From: Candidatus Bathyarchaeota archaeon
GTDB lineage: Archaea; Thermoproteota; CALKCG01; B24; DRYS01
Direction of reading: 5' to 3'
DNA length: 64,000 nt
Assembly (NCBI GenBank): GCA_018396535.1
Contig: JAGTQC010000003.1
Coordinates: 64,988 to 128,987, forward strand
The notes under the pieces were generated by a model. That model was not told where the DNA came from. It searched no databases and saw only the letters and a program-made list of their open reading frames with translations. Numbering within the stretch: the stretch's first letter is position 1; each line of letters starts with the position of its first letter. Positions 38,835-48,565 of the stretch are shown in pieces. A program made the position numbers and the translations under genes.

Positions 38835-40119
38835 GACGAGCCTCCCATCTTCTAGGTAATCCGTGTAGAGCTTTAAGTTTAGCCAGCTCGTCTGCGAGCA
38901 TTGGTAGAAATACACCTACATCCGATATTACGCCTATAGATTGAGCTGTCCCTCTATCGAGGAGTTTAATCGGTACAGCCGGGTTTATATCTACGCATAC
39001 GACCTTAACCGTGGAGGGTATCATATTCCCTACAGCTATAGAGTGTAGCATAGATGCTAGCATCAAAACTAGGTTAGCATCCCTAAGATGCTCTCTATAC
39101 GCCTTCTGTGCTTCAACCATATCCGTTATAACATCTGGTATTGGACCATCATCTCTTATCGAGCCTGCTAGTACGTATGGTACACCGTTAACTATACACT
39201 CGTAAAATATCCCGCTTCTCAATACACCTTTCTCCACTATCCCACGTAGACCACCATACTTTATCACTTCGTTTATAGCTACTAGATGATTCCTATTCCC
39301 ACCGGGTACTCTATATCCTTCATCAACCTTTAATCCGAGTGATGTACCGAATAGAGCGTATTCTACATCATGGACTGCTAACGCATTACCAGATAGTAGA
39401 GCATCGACGTATCCCATACGTATGATTCGAGCTAGGTGTTCAGCACCTCCTGTATGTACTACTGCAGGTCCAGCTACGACTACGATCTTACCTCCAGAAG
39501 CCTTCACTTTATGCATCTCCTCAGCTACCCTTCTAACTATGGTAGGTGTAGGCTTCTCTGATGATGCTCTACTACTCATAAACTCGAAGATACCGGCACC
39601 AGTTCTAGGATACTCTGGAAGTTTAACTCTTACCCCTTCATCACCTACTACTATGAGATCTCCTCTACGTACATCCCTAATACCTTTACAATAAGCTTTA
39701 CAATTCACTGGGTCTACGACTATAATTTTATCCATACATATATCCTCGACCGGTATCCATCTACCCTTATACCTTACCCATGTAGGATGATTCGTAGTAA
39801 CATAGAATCCATCTGGTAGAACCATATCGTTCGGCGCCTCCTCTAACCTAACATCCTCTATACATGCTGGTACAGCTCCTAAGCTTCTAAGCTCTTTAAG
39901 CATGTATTCAAGATGTTCACGACTCCTACCTCTAACCATTATCCTAGCATAGCTTACCTCATCCTTCCTTCTCCCTATACGAAATTCTAATACCTCGAAT
40001 TCTCCACCTAGATCCATAATCCTATCGAAAACCTTCGGGAGTATATACGAATCTATAAGATGACCTTCAAGTTCGACTATCTCTGAATATTCATCGCTAG
40101 GTTTTTGGAAGGTAGTCAC
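38827..40119 (-). CDS. Archaeal LOR/SDH-domain protein (TIGR00300-like, ornithine cyclodeaminase type)
   Basis: LEGHLIDSYILPKVFDRIMDLGGEFEVLEF; GPAVVHTGGAEHLARIIRMGYVDALLSGNALAVHDVE. Confidence 0.8.
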   Translation of the reverse strand: MTTFQKPSDEYSEIVELEGHLIDSYILPKVFDRIMDLGGEFEVLEFRIGRRKDEVSYARIMVRGRSREHLEYMLKELRSLGAVPACIEDVRLEEAPNDMVLPDGFYVTTNHPTWVRYKGRWIPVEDICMDKIIVVDPVNCKAYCKGIRDVRRGDLIVVGDEGVRVKLPEYPRTGAGIFEFMSSRASSEKPTPTIVRRVAEEMHKVKASGGKIVVVAGPAVVHTGGAEHLARIIRMGYVDALLSGNALAVHDVEYALFGTSLGLKVDEGYRVPGGNRNHLVAINEVIKYGGLRGIVEKGVLRSGIFYECIVNGVPYVLAGSIRDDGPIPDVITDMVEAQKAYREHLRDANLVLMLASMLHSIAVGNMIPSTVKVVCVDINPAVPIKLLDRGTAQSIGVISDVGVFLPMLADELAKLKALHGLPRRWEARHG

Positions 40120-40258
40120 CTGTCATATATACCACCTTAGTATGCCGGTTATACAGGGATGATCATAAGATCTATCTACACAGGTATTTAACGTTTCCTC
40201 CTATAGAAGTTAGCTTAATAAGATGTAGAGTTGCTAGTCTGTTATCGGTGATACATAG

Positions 40259-41416
40259 TTGAATCTGAGAGAAAGATTTCTTGAAGTAGCTAGATTCGGT
40301 AGACCCGATAGGATACCGCTATCGCTTTGGGGTATTAGACCAGCTACGCTTAAGAGATGGTGGAGGGAGGGTCTACCACCCGGTATGGATGCAGCTACAT
40401 ACTTTAGGTTCGATATATATGATATGAAATCTTTCAATTTGACATCCTGGCCTTCAGAGGGTTTCCTATGGGAGCCTAGTGATAGGCTTGTAAACCTAGG
40501 TCCTATACCCCCATTCGAGTATAGGATTCTGAGGGAGGATGAGAGGTATAGGGTTTGGGTTGATAGTTTAGGTATAACTCAGTTAGGTTTTCAGGATGAT
40601 TGGAAGGATGGGTGGAGCGGGTTTGCTACGAGGACATTCATAGATTTTCCAGTTAAGGATAGGGGTGATTTCGAACGTATAAAAACTAGGTATGATCCCC
40701 ATCATCCGGATAGATACCCGTCCAGATGGAGTGAAACCGTGGATTTCCTTAGGAAGAATAACGATGGAAGCTTCCTTACACATATGTCGTTGAGAGGAGC
40801 GTTCTGGTGGGCTAGGGATATGATGGGATTGGAGGCTACTCTTAAAAGCTTCTTTAAGGATAGAGCGTTGATCAATGATATACTCGATCTATACCTAGAC
40901 TTCCATATAGAGGTTTTGAGAAGAGCTGTAGAAGAGGTTGAAGTAGATTATGTTACGCTTAACGAGGATATGGCGTACAAGCATGGACCTATGATCTCCC
41001 CACGTATGTTTAGAGAATATATATCGCCCATCTATCGGGAGCTTATAAAATTTCTCAGAGATAATGGTGTTAAAGTTGTTATAGTCGATAGTGATGGATA
41101 TGTAGAACCGTTGATACCTGAACTTATGTCTGTAGGTGTTGATGGTGTATCTCCGTGTGAAGTAGCAGCTGGTATGGATATAGTTGAGCTTAGAAGGAGG
41201 TATCCTAGGCTAGTTATGATGGGTGGTATAGATAAGAGGATGCTAGCATCATCTAAATCTGATATAGAGAGGGAGGTGTATAGGAAGGTTCCGCCACTAG
41301 TCGAGAGTAGAGGATACTTTCCAGGTGTGGATCATGCAGTCCCGCCAGATGTATCCTTCGATAACTTCAGCTATTTCGTAGAGCTTCTGAAGAAGCTGTG
41401 CGGCTGGGTCGATTAG
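40259..41416 (+). CDS. Uroporphyrinogen decarboxylase-family (MtaA/CmuA-like) protein
   Basis: EDMAYKHGPMISPRMFREYISPIYRELI, DGVSPCEVAAGMDIVELRRRYPRLVMMGGIDKR. Confidence 0.85.
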   Translation: MNLRERFLEVARFGRPDRIPLSLWGIRPATLKRWWREGLPPGMDAATYFRFDIYDMKSFNLTSWPSEGFLWEPSDRLVNLGPIPPFEYRILREDERYRVWVDSLGITQLGFQDDWKDGWSGFATRTFIDFPVKDRGDFERIKTRYDPHHPDRYPSRWSETVDFLRKNNDGSFLTHMSLRGAFWWARDMMGLEATLKSFFKDRALINDILDLYLDFHIEVLRRAVEEVEVDYVTLNEDMAYKHGPMISPRMFREYISPIYRELIKFLRDNGVKVVIVDSDGYVEPLIPELMSVGVDGVSPCEVAAGMDIVELRRRYPRLVMMGGIDKRMLASSKSDIEREVYRKVPPLVESRGYFPGVDHAVPPDVSFDNFSYFVELLKKLCGWVD

Positions 41417-41504
41417 GATGGGTGGGTTTTATCCTCGAGTGATGTATTTTACTCCATATCGTTGAAGGACACTATGTAATCTAGTTATTAAGCTATGTGC
41501 TAGG

Positions 41505-41942
41505 ATGGCTAAGATTAGGAGATCTGCGGATGTCGTAGTCGCGGATTTGGTTAGGCTTAAATGTATGGATGTGGTGGCTATGGGGAGAGGCTTGCATGCC
41601 CCTCATACTCTCCGACATCTGATGAGACTAGAAGGAATACTGAGATTGTAATACTGGTAGAATTTCTAATTGAAGCTGATATCCATAGGGTTATGGCTAG
41701 ATTTGAGAAGTAGGTTTTTCCTAGCTGAGTAATACTCTGCTTTCGCTGTGACTGTAGGTTCGTGTGAATTATATGAGGAGTGTACACTTAAGGATTGTAG
41801 ATATCCGGAGATAGCTAGGCCATCGATGGAGGTGTGTGGTATATATTTCTACTTTACGGTTAGGAAGACTGGCTTCGATATAAGACTTCTCAAATCTCGC
41901 ATGGATATCTCAAAATACTTCGGGTTACTAATAGCTAGATAG
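41505..41942 (+). pseudogene. Degraded DUF2284-type predicted metal-binding protein
   Basis: Three collinear fragments in shifting frames: VVVADLVRLKC..GRGLHAP; RRNTEIVILVEFLIEADIHRVMARFEK*; AFAVTVGSCELYEECTLKDCRYPEIARPSMEVCGIYFYFTV. Confidence 0.6.
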
Positions 41943-41955
41943 GTATGGATGATAT

Positions 41956-42981
41956 CTAGCTGATCCACTTTACCTCTACATCCTCTATCCTCCATCTAGG
42001 TTTAACCACACTCTCCTCTATGCTTATCGTATCTCCTACGCTATAGTGTAGAAGCCCTGTCCAAGCTATCATAGCACCGTTATCTGTCGCATACTCATCC
42101 CGAACTACGTATACCCTAGCTCCATGAGCTTTAGCCATCTCTGATAGCATCTCCTGTAGTCTCCGATTACGTGCAAACCCTCCTATAACTAGTATCTCTG
42201 ATTTACCTGTATGTGCTAGAGCTCTCTCCGTAACTTCAACCAGCATGGATAGAGCAACCTCTCTTAGACTGTAGGCTACATCTTCAAGCCTATACCTCCC
42301 ACTCCTATAGGCTTTTAGAGCAGCTGTTAGGAGTCCTGAGAACTGTAGATCCATCCCCTTCACAGTGTATGGTAGAGGTATATACGTAGATCCTTTATCA
42401 GCTACCTCATCGAATACTGGTCCAGGCCAGGGATTCGATGGATCGTATAACCCGACCTCTCTAGCGAATACATCGAAACAGTTAGCTATCGTTATATCTA
42501 GGGTTTCACCAAATACTCTATACCTTCCATCCTCGTATCCAAGGATCTGGGTATTCCCCCCAGTAACCAGTAGTGTAAGAGGATTCCGTGCATTCGTAGT
42601 AACCCTACCTATCTCTATATGTGCTAGTAGATGGTTTACCCCGACTAACGGTTTACTTATAGCTAGAGCTATAGCTCTAGCTACAGTCGCAGCTACTCTT
42701 AGGCATGGGCCTAACCCAGGCCCCTGGGAGAAGGCTACTACATCTACATCCCTAACCTTTAGATTAGCTGAATCTAATGCTGTACGTATAGCTTCTCCTG
42801 CAACTATACTATGGTGTTGAGCTGCATCCCTAGGATGTATACCCATACCGGGTGGGGGTTTATACGATCTCCTAACGTTAGCTAGTATTCTTCCATCGCT
42901 AGTAGCTAATCCTACACCGAAGGTATGAGCTGTCCCTTCTATTCCTAAGCAAACCTTAATATCTCTATCCACCTCTGTCAC
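41956..42981 (-). CDS. kae1: KEOPS subunit Kae1 (tRNA t6A synthase)
   Basis: LGIEGTAHTFGVG, IHPRDAAQHH, FSQGPGLGPCLRVAATVARAIA, VNHLLAHIEIGR, VTGGNTQIL. Confidence 0.95.
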   Translation of the reverse strand: MTEVDRDIKVCLGIEGTAHTFGVGLATSDGRILANVRRSYKPPPGMGIHPRDAAQHHSIVAGEAIRTALDSANLKVRDVDVVAFSQGPGLGPCLRVAATVARAIALAISKPLVGVNHLLAHIEIGRVTTNARNPLTLLVTGGNTQILGYEDGRYRVFGETLDITIANCFDVFAREVGLYDPSNPWPGPVFDEVADKGSTYIPLPYTVKGMDLQFSGLLTAALKAYRSGRYRLEDVAYSLREVALSMLVEVTERALAHTGKSEILVIGGFARNRRLQEMLSEMAKAHGARVYVVRDEYATDNGAMIAWTGLLHYSVGDTISIEESVVKPRWRIEDVEVKWIS

Positions 42982-43141
42982 CTACCCCTAGGTTATGTAT
43001 GGTAGAATAGAGGGTTAGCTATGCTATATCTAAACCTTCTAGATTATCCTCCGTATTATAAATTTAGCGGGGGTAGCGGATCTATATTCGTCGATCAGAT
43101 TTATCTTTAATACTATTCCTCAAATAATCTGTAGATAGACT

Positions 43142-43567
43142 TTGCCGTCTAATATCGATGTGGAAAGCGAGGTTAGAGGTACTACACTCAAAGTATACCT
43201 GTATATAATGGTTAACGGGCCTACTAGGATTAGGGATATACAGAGGGGTCTCGGTTTTTCTACGCCTAGTCTAGCATACTATCATGTAGAGAAGCTTGTT
43301 AAGCTAGGTCTAGTAGAGGAGGATGAGGATGGATTTTATAGAGTTTCGAAGAAGATAGAGCTATCGATACTAAAACCATACATAGTATTCAGTGGTAGGC
43401 TTATCCCTAGATTGATGTTCTATGCTGTATTCTTCATAAGCTTCCTCGTATCCTATATAATACTTTCATGGAGCGATCTAAACCTCTATACGATCATAGT
43501 TACGGCTATAGCTACGGTTATCTTCTGGTATGAGACTATAAAGGCTTGGAGGAATAAACCCTTCTGA
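43142..43567 (+). CDS. Winged-helix regulator with C-terminal transmembrane helices
   Basis: NGPTRIRDIQRGLGFSTPSLAYYHVEKLVKLGLVEEDEDGFYRV, two C-terminal hydrophobic helices. Confidence 0.75.
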   Translation: MPSNIDVESEVRGTTLKVYLYIMVNGPTRIRDIQRGLGFSTPSLAYYHVEKLVKLGLVEEDEDGFYRVSKKIELSILKPYIVFSGRLIPRLMFYAVFFISFLVSYIILSWSDLNLYTIIVTAIATVIFWYETIKAWRNKPF

Positions 43568-43623
43568 TCTTCTTTTCAAATAATTAGAGTTATAGCCTAC
43601 CTAGTACTTAATCTATAATCGAA

Positions 43624-43947
43624 TTGAAGATCCTAGTAGCATACATGCTTCTAGCTTCTATACTAGGTTTAGCTACCGTATACGCTTTGAATCTAGTATT
43701 AGAGGGGTATGGAAATGCTGAACTGAAGCCTGTTGAATATACGCCTAGTAGGGCTAGCGATCTAGAGGAGCGGAAGAGCTTAACTATAGGTGGGGTTAGG
43801 GTTGTAGGTTTCGAATTCTATAGTCTTGTCATAGCTTTAATCTCAGCATCCATAACCTTCTATATCATTAAGCGTAGATCTCCTAGAATCTATGGATCTC
43901 TTAAAGCTTCTAGGATCTCCTCTAACCTATATGCTCCGTATGGGTAG
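43624..43947 (+). CDS. Small two-TM membrane protein
   Basis: N- and C-terminal hydrophobic helices; overlaps the convergent gene end. Confidence 0.5.
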   Translation: MKILVAYMLLASILGLATVYALNLVLEGYGNAELKPVEYTPSRASDLEERKSLTIGGVRVVGFEFYSLVIALISASITFYIIKRRSPRIYGSLKASRISSNLYAPYG

Positions 43948-44522
43948 ACTCTCTCTATCTTAGGTGGATCATAGGTTAAATCTACTATAGTGGATACGGG
44001 TCTTATAGGTAGTGATCCCTGATCGATTATCAAATCTACGCTACTACCTATCTGTCTCAATACATCCTCTATACTATATGGGTTTGCTTCTCCATGAATA
44101 TTTGCGCTCGTAGCCGTTATAGGTTTTCCAAGCTTCTCAGCTATCATAGTAGCGATTCTATGACTCGATATTCTAGCAGCGAAAGCTCTAGGGTTAACTA
44201 TATCTGGGAGTCTAGGCTTCTTCCATGTAGCTATGGTTAGTGGTCCTGGGTTGAATCGATCTATGAGTTTAAAAGCTCTCTCATCTAGGTATGCATACTC
44301 AATCCACATATCTATACTAGATACTATCGCTGTAAGCGATCTATCTAACGGCCTCCTTTTCACCATATAGATTCTAGCTATAGCTTCTTCATTCGTTACA
44401 TCCGCTGCAAGTCCGTAACATGTTTCTGTAGGGTATACTATTAATCCTCCCTGCTCTAGTATAGCTGCAGCCTCCTCTACTATCCTCTCTAAACCCTTCC
44501 CTACCCTTACTATTCTAACCAT
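43890..44522 (-). CDS. sua5: Sua5/YrdC/YwlC threonylcarbamoyl-AMP synthase
   Basis: GGLIVYPTETCYGLAADVTNEEAIARIYMVKRRP; KPITATSANIHGE. Confidence 0.92.
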   Translation of the reverse strand: MVRIVRVGKGLERIVEEAAAILEQGGLIVYPTETCYGLAADVTNEEAIARIYMVKRRPLDRSLTAIVSSIDMWIEYAYLDERAFKLIDRFNPGPLTIATWKKPRLPDIVNPRAFAARISSHRIATMIAEKLGKPITATSANIHGEANPYSIEDVLRQIGSSVDLIIDQGSLPIRPVSTIVDLTYDPPKIERVYPYGAYRLEEILEALRDP

Positions 44523-44604
44523 TAGAATCTGGTGGGAATATGTGGAGAGTAAATATTAAAGTTTAAAGGGAGGGTGAATACATTTTCTTTCTTCTGGTGT
44601 CTCT

Positions 44605-45135
44605 ATGGCTGATAGCTTAGCCCCCTTCGTACCATCACCTATAGAAGTGGTTAGACGTATGCTCTCTCTAGCAGAGGTCGATTCCAAGGATGTTGTCTAC
44701 GATCTAGGATGTGGTGATGGACGTATACTTACGACCGCTATCACAGAGTTTAACGCTAGGAAGGCAATCGGATACGAGATAAGGACTGATCTATACCTTA
44801 AGATATTATCGACTATACAGGAGCTTAAGCCAGTTATACCGGATATAGATAGTAGGATTAGGGTGTATAATAGCGATGCTATGAAGGCTGATCTATCAGA
44901 GGCTACTGTAGTAACGCTATACCTTACGACTCTAGGTAATGAGAAGCTTAAGCCTAAATTTGAATCCGAGCTTAAACCTGGAGCTAGGATTGTAAGCCAC
45001 GATTTCACGATACCCGGATGGACTCCTGTGAAGATAGATAGATTCCAGGGTCACGTTATATACCTCTATATCGTACCTGATAGTTTTAAAGATCAATCGC
45101 TTAAAGCTAGAGAGAGGGTTTGGCGTCTATTCTAG
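44605..45135 (+). CDS. SAM-dependent methyltransferase resembling archaeal protein lysine methyltransferase (aKMT)
   Basis: FVPSPIEVVRRMLSLAEVDSKDVVYDLGCGDGRILTTA; EATVVTLYLTTLGNEKLKPKFESELKPGARIVSHDF. Confidence 0.75.
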   Translation: MADSLAPFVPSPIEVVRRMLSLAEVDSKDVVYDLGCGDGRILTTAITEFNARKAIGYEIRTDLYLKILSTIQELKPVIPDIDSRIRVYNSDAMKADLSEATVVTLYLTTLGNEKLKPKFESELKPGARIVSHDFTIPGWTPVKIDRFQGHVIYLYIVPDSFKDQSLKARERVWRLF

Positions 45136-45788
45136 GAGGTAGCGATCTAAAACTCATATATAGGGGTGCTGAAGCCGAGGTTTATGTAGGCTTATGGTAT
45201 GGGAGGAAAGCTGTATTCAAGTATCGTAAACCTAAAAGCTATAGGATAAGGGAGATCGATGAGTATATAAGGAGTAGGAGAACGATACTTGAAGCTAGGA
45301 TTCTGAGAGATGCTAAGAATGCTGGTGTACCATCACCAACGGTATACTATATAGATCCATCTGAAGCTCTACTAGTTATGAGCTATATAGATGGGCTTAG
45401 ACTTAGAGAATACATAAACTCTACGAGTGTAGATGAAGCAGTATCAGTATGTAGAAAGGTAGGCTACTATATAGCTAAACTACATAAAGCAGGTATACAG
45501 CATGGGGATCCGACAACATCTAACATGATACTGGTAGGTGATGGTAGAATATTCCTAATAGACTACGGATTATCACAGTATACATCTAAAGCTGAGGATA
45601 GAGCTGTGGATTTGATACTATTCGAGAGAGCGTTACTGAGCGTGCACTACAAGGTTTACGAATACTGTATGAAGGCTTTCATCGAAGAGTATGAGAGAAT
45701 CCTAGGAGAAGAATTTAGCGAGGTTAAGCAGCGTATAGGTGAGATAAAGGCTAGGGGTAGATATATATCTAGACGCTTAATGAGATAG
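45120..45788 (+). CDS. bud32: Bud32 (KEOPS kinase)
   Basis: GAEAEVYVGLWYGRKAVFKYRKPKSYRIREID; LHKAGIQHGDPTTSNMILVGDGRIFLIDYGL. Confidence 0.95.
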   Translation: MASILGGSDLKLIYRGAEAEVYVGLWYGRKAVFKYRKPKSYRIREIDEYIRSRRTILEARILRDAKNAGVPSPTVYYIDPSEALLVMSYIDGLRLREYINSTSVDEAVSVCRKVGYYIAKLHKAGIQHGDPTTSNMILVGDGRIFLIDYGLSQYTSKAEDRAVDLILFERALLSVHYKVYEYCMKAFIEEYERILGEEFSEVKQRIGEIKARGRYISRRLMR

Positions 45789-45862
45789 GTTGCCTACTTG
45801 GTATCCATAGATTTAGGATAGAAAGATTTTTTAGATAGATGCAGCCATAGCTTTAGCCAGAT

Positions 45863-48445
45863 ATGAACATCAGGAAAAACCTTCAGACGTTATTATATGT
45901 GGTGCTCATCATCCTACCTACGATCCTAGTATGCGTTACATCATTATCAGCTGAGCAAGTACCATACGGGCCGTTCCCAGATAGAATCATAATATTTAGG
46001 CATACAGATGAATCCACCGTCGTACCGATGATGGAGAAGGGTGAGATGGATGCATGGCTATACTATCTACGTCTCCCAGAGAATATAAAGAAAGCTGAGG
46101 AATCCCCCTATGTGAAGATAGTTGGTACATATGGAGGAGGCATCCAGCTGCTTGTAAACCCGCTAGAAACGACTGAAGGCTTTAACCCATTCTCTATAAG
46201 AGAAGTTAGAGAAGCTTTAAACTGGCTTATCGATCGTAGCTATATTGTTAGCGAGATATATCATGGTAGGGGTGTTCCTCGATGGACTATGTTCAGAGCT
46301 GTATCACCAGATTATTCTAGGATAGTAGATTTCGCTAAGATACTCGAATCCAGGTATAGCTACGACTTCGAGAAAGCTAAGGTACAGATATTCGAGGCTT
46401 TATCGAAAGCTGGAGCAGAGTACAGAGAAGGGAAATGGTATTATGAAGGTAAGCCTATCACGATAAACTTCCTGATAAGACCTGAAGATGAGAGGAAGGA
46501 TCTAGGAGACTATGTAGCTTCACAGCTTGAGAAGCTAGGATTAACCGTAAACAGGTTGTATAAACCTAGTAGAGATGCATTCCTACTCTGGGGTGCTTTC
46601 GCACCTACTAAGCGTGGCGACTGGCATATATACACCGCTGGATGGGCTTTCACAGCTATAACAGCATACGATGATAGCGATCCATGGTTCTGGTACTCAC
46701 CAGATAACGCACCGCTCTTCGAAGAATATAGCGGCCCACCGCTTCTCAGAGAAGCTATAAACAAGCTTAATAATGCTGAGTATAAGTCTATGGAGGAGAG
46801 ATTAGAGCTCATTAAGAGGATTTGCGAACTAGCTTTAGAAGATGGGGTTCACGTATGGGTTCTAGATCAGCTTCAAATATATCCCTTGAACGCTAGGCTT
46901 GGAAGCTTCGTGACGGATCTCTACGGCGGTACCCAGAGCTTCTGGTTCCTACGCACTCTTAGGCTAGCTGGAGCTACTGGAGGGGATATTAAGCTTGGTA
47001 ATAGAGCGATGTTTATAGAGGGGTTCAACCCTATAGCTGGCTTCTCATGGCTTTACGATGTATACGCATACTATCTCGTAGCTGATCCAGGTGTATTCCC
47101 GCATCCGCATACAGGTATATACATACCTATTAGGGCTGAGTATACGGTTACTACAGCAGGACCTGATGGGAAGCTTGGTGTTCCAGCGGATGCCTTAAAA
47201 TATGATCTATCATCTGAGAGGTTTATCCCTGTCGGTGAGGGTGTTAAAGCTACGAGTAAGGTTACCTTTAAGTTTACACTTGGTAAATGGCATCATGGCC
47301 AGCCTATAACTAAAGCTGATATACTTTACGGTATAGCAGAGACTTTCAAGGTTACGTTGGAAGAATCTCCTCTCTACGATCCGGTTGCAGCATCTCCAGG
47401 TAGAGTGTTATTTACGAGTTTACTTAGAGGTGTTAAGTTTATAGCTGATGATACGGTTGAAGTCTATGTAGATTACTGGCATGTTGATAGTAGCTATATA
47501 GCTAGTATGGCTAGTGTATGGGTTGATACACCGTGGGAGCTGCTAGTATTGATGAATGAAGCTGTCCTCGAGAGGAAGCTTGCATGGTCAGTCGATATGG
47601 CTGATGAATGGGGTGTGGATCAGCTGGACTTAACTAAGGGTCCTTCGATAGAGATCCTTAAAGACATACTGTATAGGCTTGTCGAGGAGAATCGTATACC
47701 ATCCGAGCTTGAAGGGCTAGTATCTTTGGATGAAGCTAGAGTTAGATGGAATGCTCTTAGAAGCTTCTACGAGGCTAGAAAACACTTCTGGGTTAGTAAC
47801 GGTCCATACATATTCGGCTCGGCTGATACTGTAGCTCTACAGATGACTTTCGAAGCTTTTAGAGACTACCCGTTCAGAGCTGATAGATGGGATGGTATGA
47901 TAACTATGAAGGTTCCAGGTGTACGTGTAGTTAAAGCTCCAGAGGATGTTATCCCAGGGTTGGAGGCTACTTTCAACTTAGCAGTCGAAGTAGAGGGTAA
48001 ACCATACGATAGAGCGGTAGTGAAATATCTGCTATTAGATAGCTTAGGTAACCTAGTCGCTTCAGGAATAGCTAAACCTAAAGGTGGAGGAGCCTTCGAT
48101 ATAACCCTTACAGGTATAGAGACTGGTAGACTTGCTTTAGGAACGTATACACTGAAACTTATAGCTGTAGGAGAGGAGGCGGCTCTCCCATCGACATCAT
48201 CCTATACGTTCACCGTTACATCTCCGATCGCATACTTCGAACGTCTAGTTAAAGCTACTAGAGCCGATCTAGAAGCTAGAATTTCGACTATGGAAAGCCG
48301 TGTAAACACTATATCTAGCGATATAGACCGTCTATCCACTACTTTAACAGGTATTCAGAGTACGGTTAACACCGTATTAGCGTTATCGGTGGTAGCTATA
48401 GTCGTAGCTGTAGTAGCTATAGTATTATCGCTACGTAGAAGGTAA
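45863..48445 (+). CDS. Family 5-type ABC substrate-binding protein with C-terminal coiled coil and TM anchor
   Basis: Signal peptide; NPFSIREVREALNWLIDRSYIVSEIYHGRG; C-terminal LEARISTMESRVNTISSDIDRLSTTLTGIQSTVNTVLALSVVAIVVAVVAIVLSLRRR. Confidence 0.85.
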   Translation: MNIRKNLQTLLYVVLIILPTILVCVTSLSAEQVPYGPFPDRIIIFRHTDESTVVPMMEKGEMDAWLYYLRLPENIKKAEESPYVKIVGTYGGGIQLLVNPLETTEGFNPFSIREVREALNWLIDRSYIVSEIYHGRGVPRWTMFRAVSPDYSRIVDFAKILESRYSYDFEKAKVQIFEALSKAGAEYREGKWYYEGKPITINFLIRPEDERKDLGDYVASQLEKLGLTVNRLYKPSRDAFLLWGAFAPTKRGDWHIYTAGWAFTAITAYDDSDPWFWYSPDNAPLFEEYSGPPLLREAINKLNNAEYKSMEERLELIKRICELALEDGVHVWVLDQLQIYPLNARLGSFVTDLYGGTQSFWFLRTLRLAGATGGDIKLGNRAMFIEGFNPIAGFSWLYDVYAYYLVADPGVFPHPHTGIYIPIRAEYTVTTAGPDGKLGVPADALKYDLSSERFIPVGEGVKATSKVTFKFTLGKWHHGQPITKADILYGIAETFKVTLEESPLYDPVAASPGRVLFTSLLRGVKFIADDTVEVYVDYWHVDSSYIASMASVWVDTPWELLVLMNEAVLERKLAWSVDMADEWGVDQLDLTKGPSIEILKDILYRLVEENRIPSELEGLVSLDEARVRWNALRSFYEARKHFWVSNGPYIFGSADTVALQMTFEAFRDYPFRADRWDGMITMKVPGVRVVKAPEDVIPGLEATFNLAVEVEGKPYDRAVVKYLLLDSLGNLVASGIAKPKGGGAFDITLTGIETGRLALGTYTLKLIAVGEEAALPSTSSYTFTVTSPIAYFERLVKATRADLEARISTMESRVNTISSDIDRLSTTLTGIQSTVNTVLALSVVAIVVAVVAIVLSLRRR

Positions 48446-48565
48446 ATCCACCCTGATCATCCTCTACTACATTTTTTCTCCTCGACATATTTGTTGCCTA
48501 CTCGATAGCTAGTGTGGAGAAAAGTTTATAGGTTAATGTATTAGCTTATGCTATGGTAAATCGGT

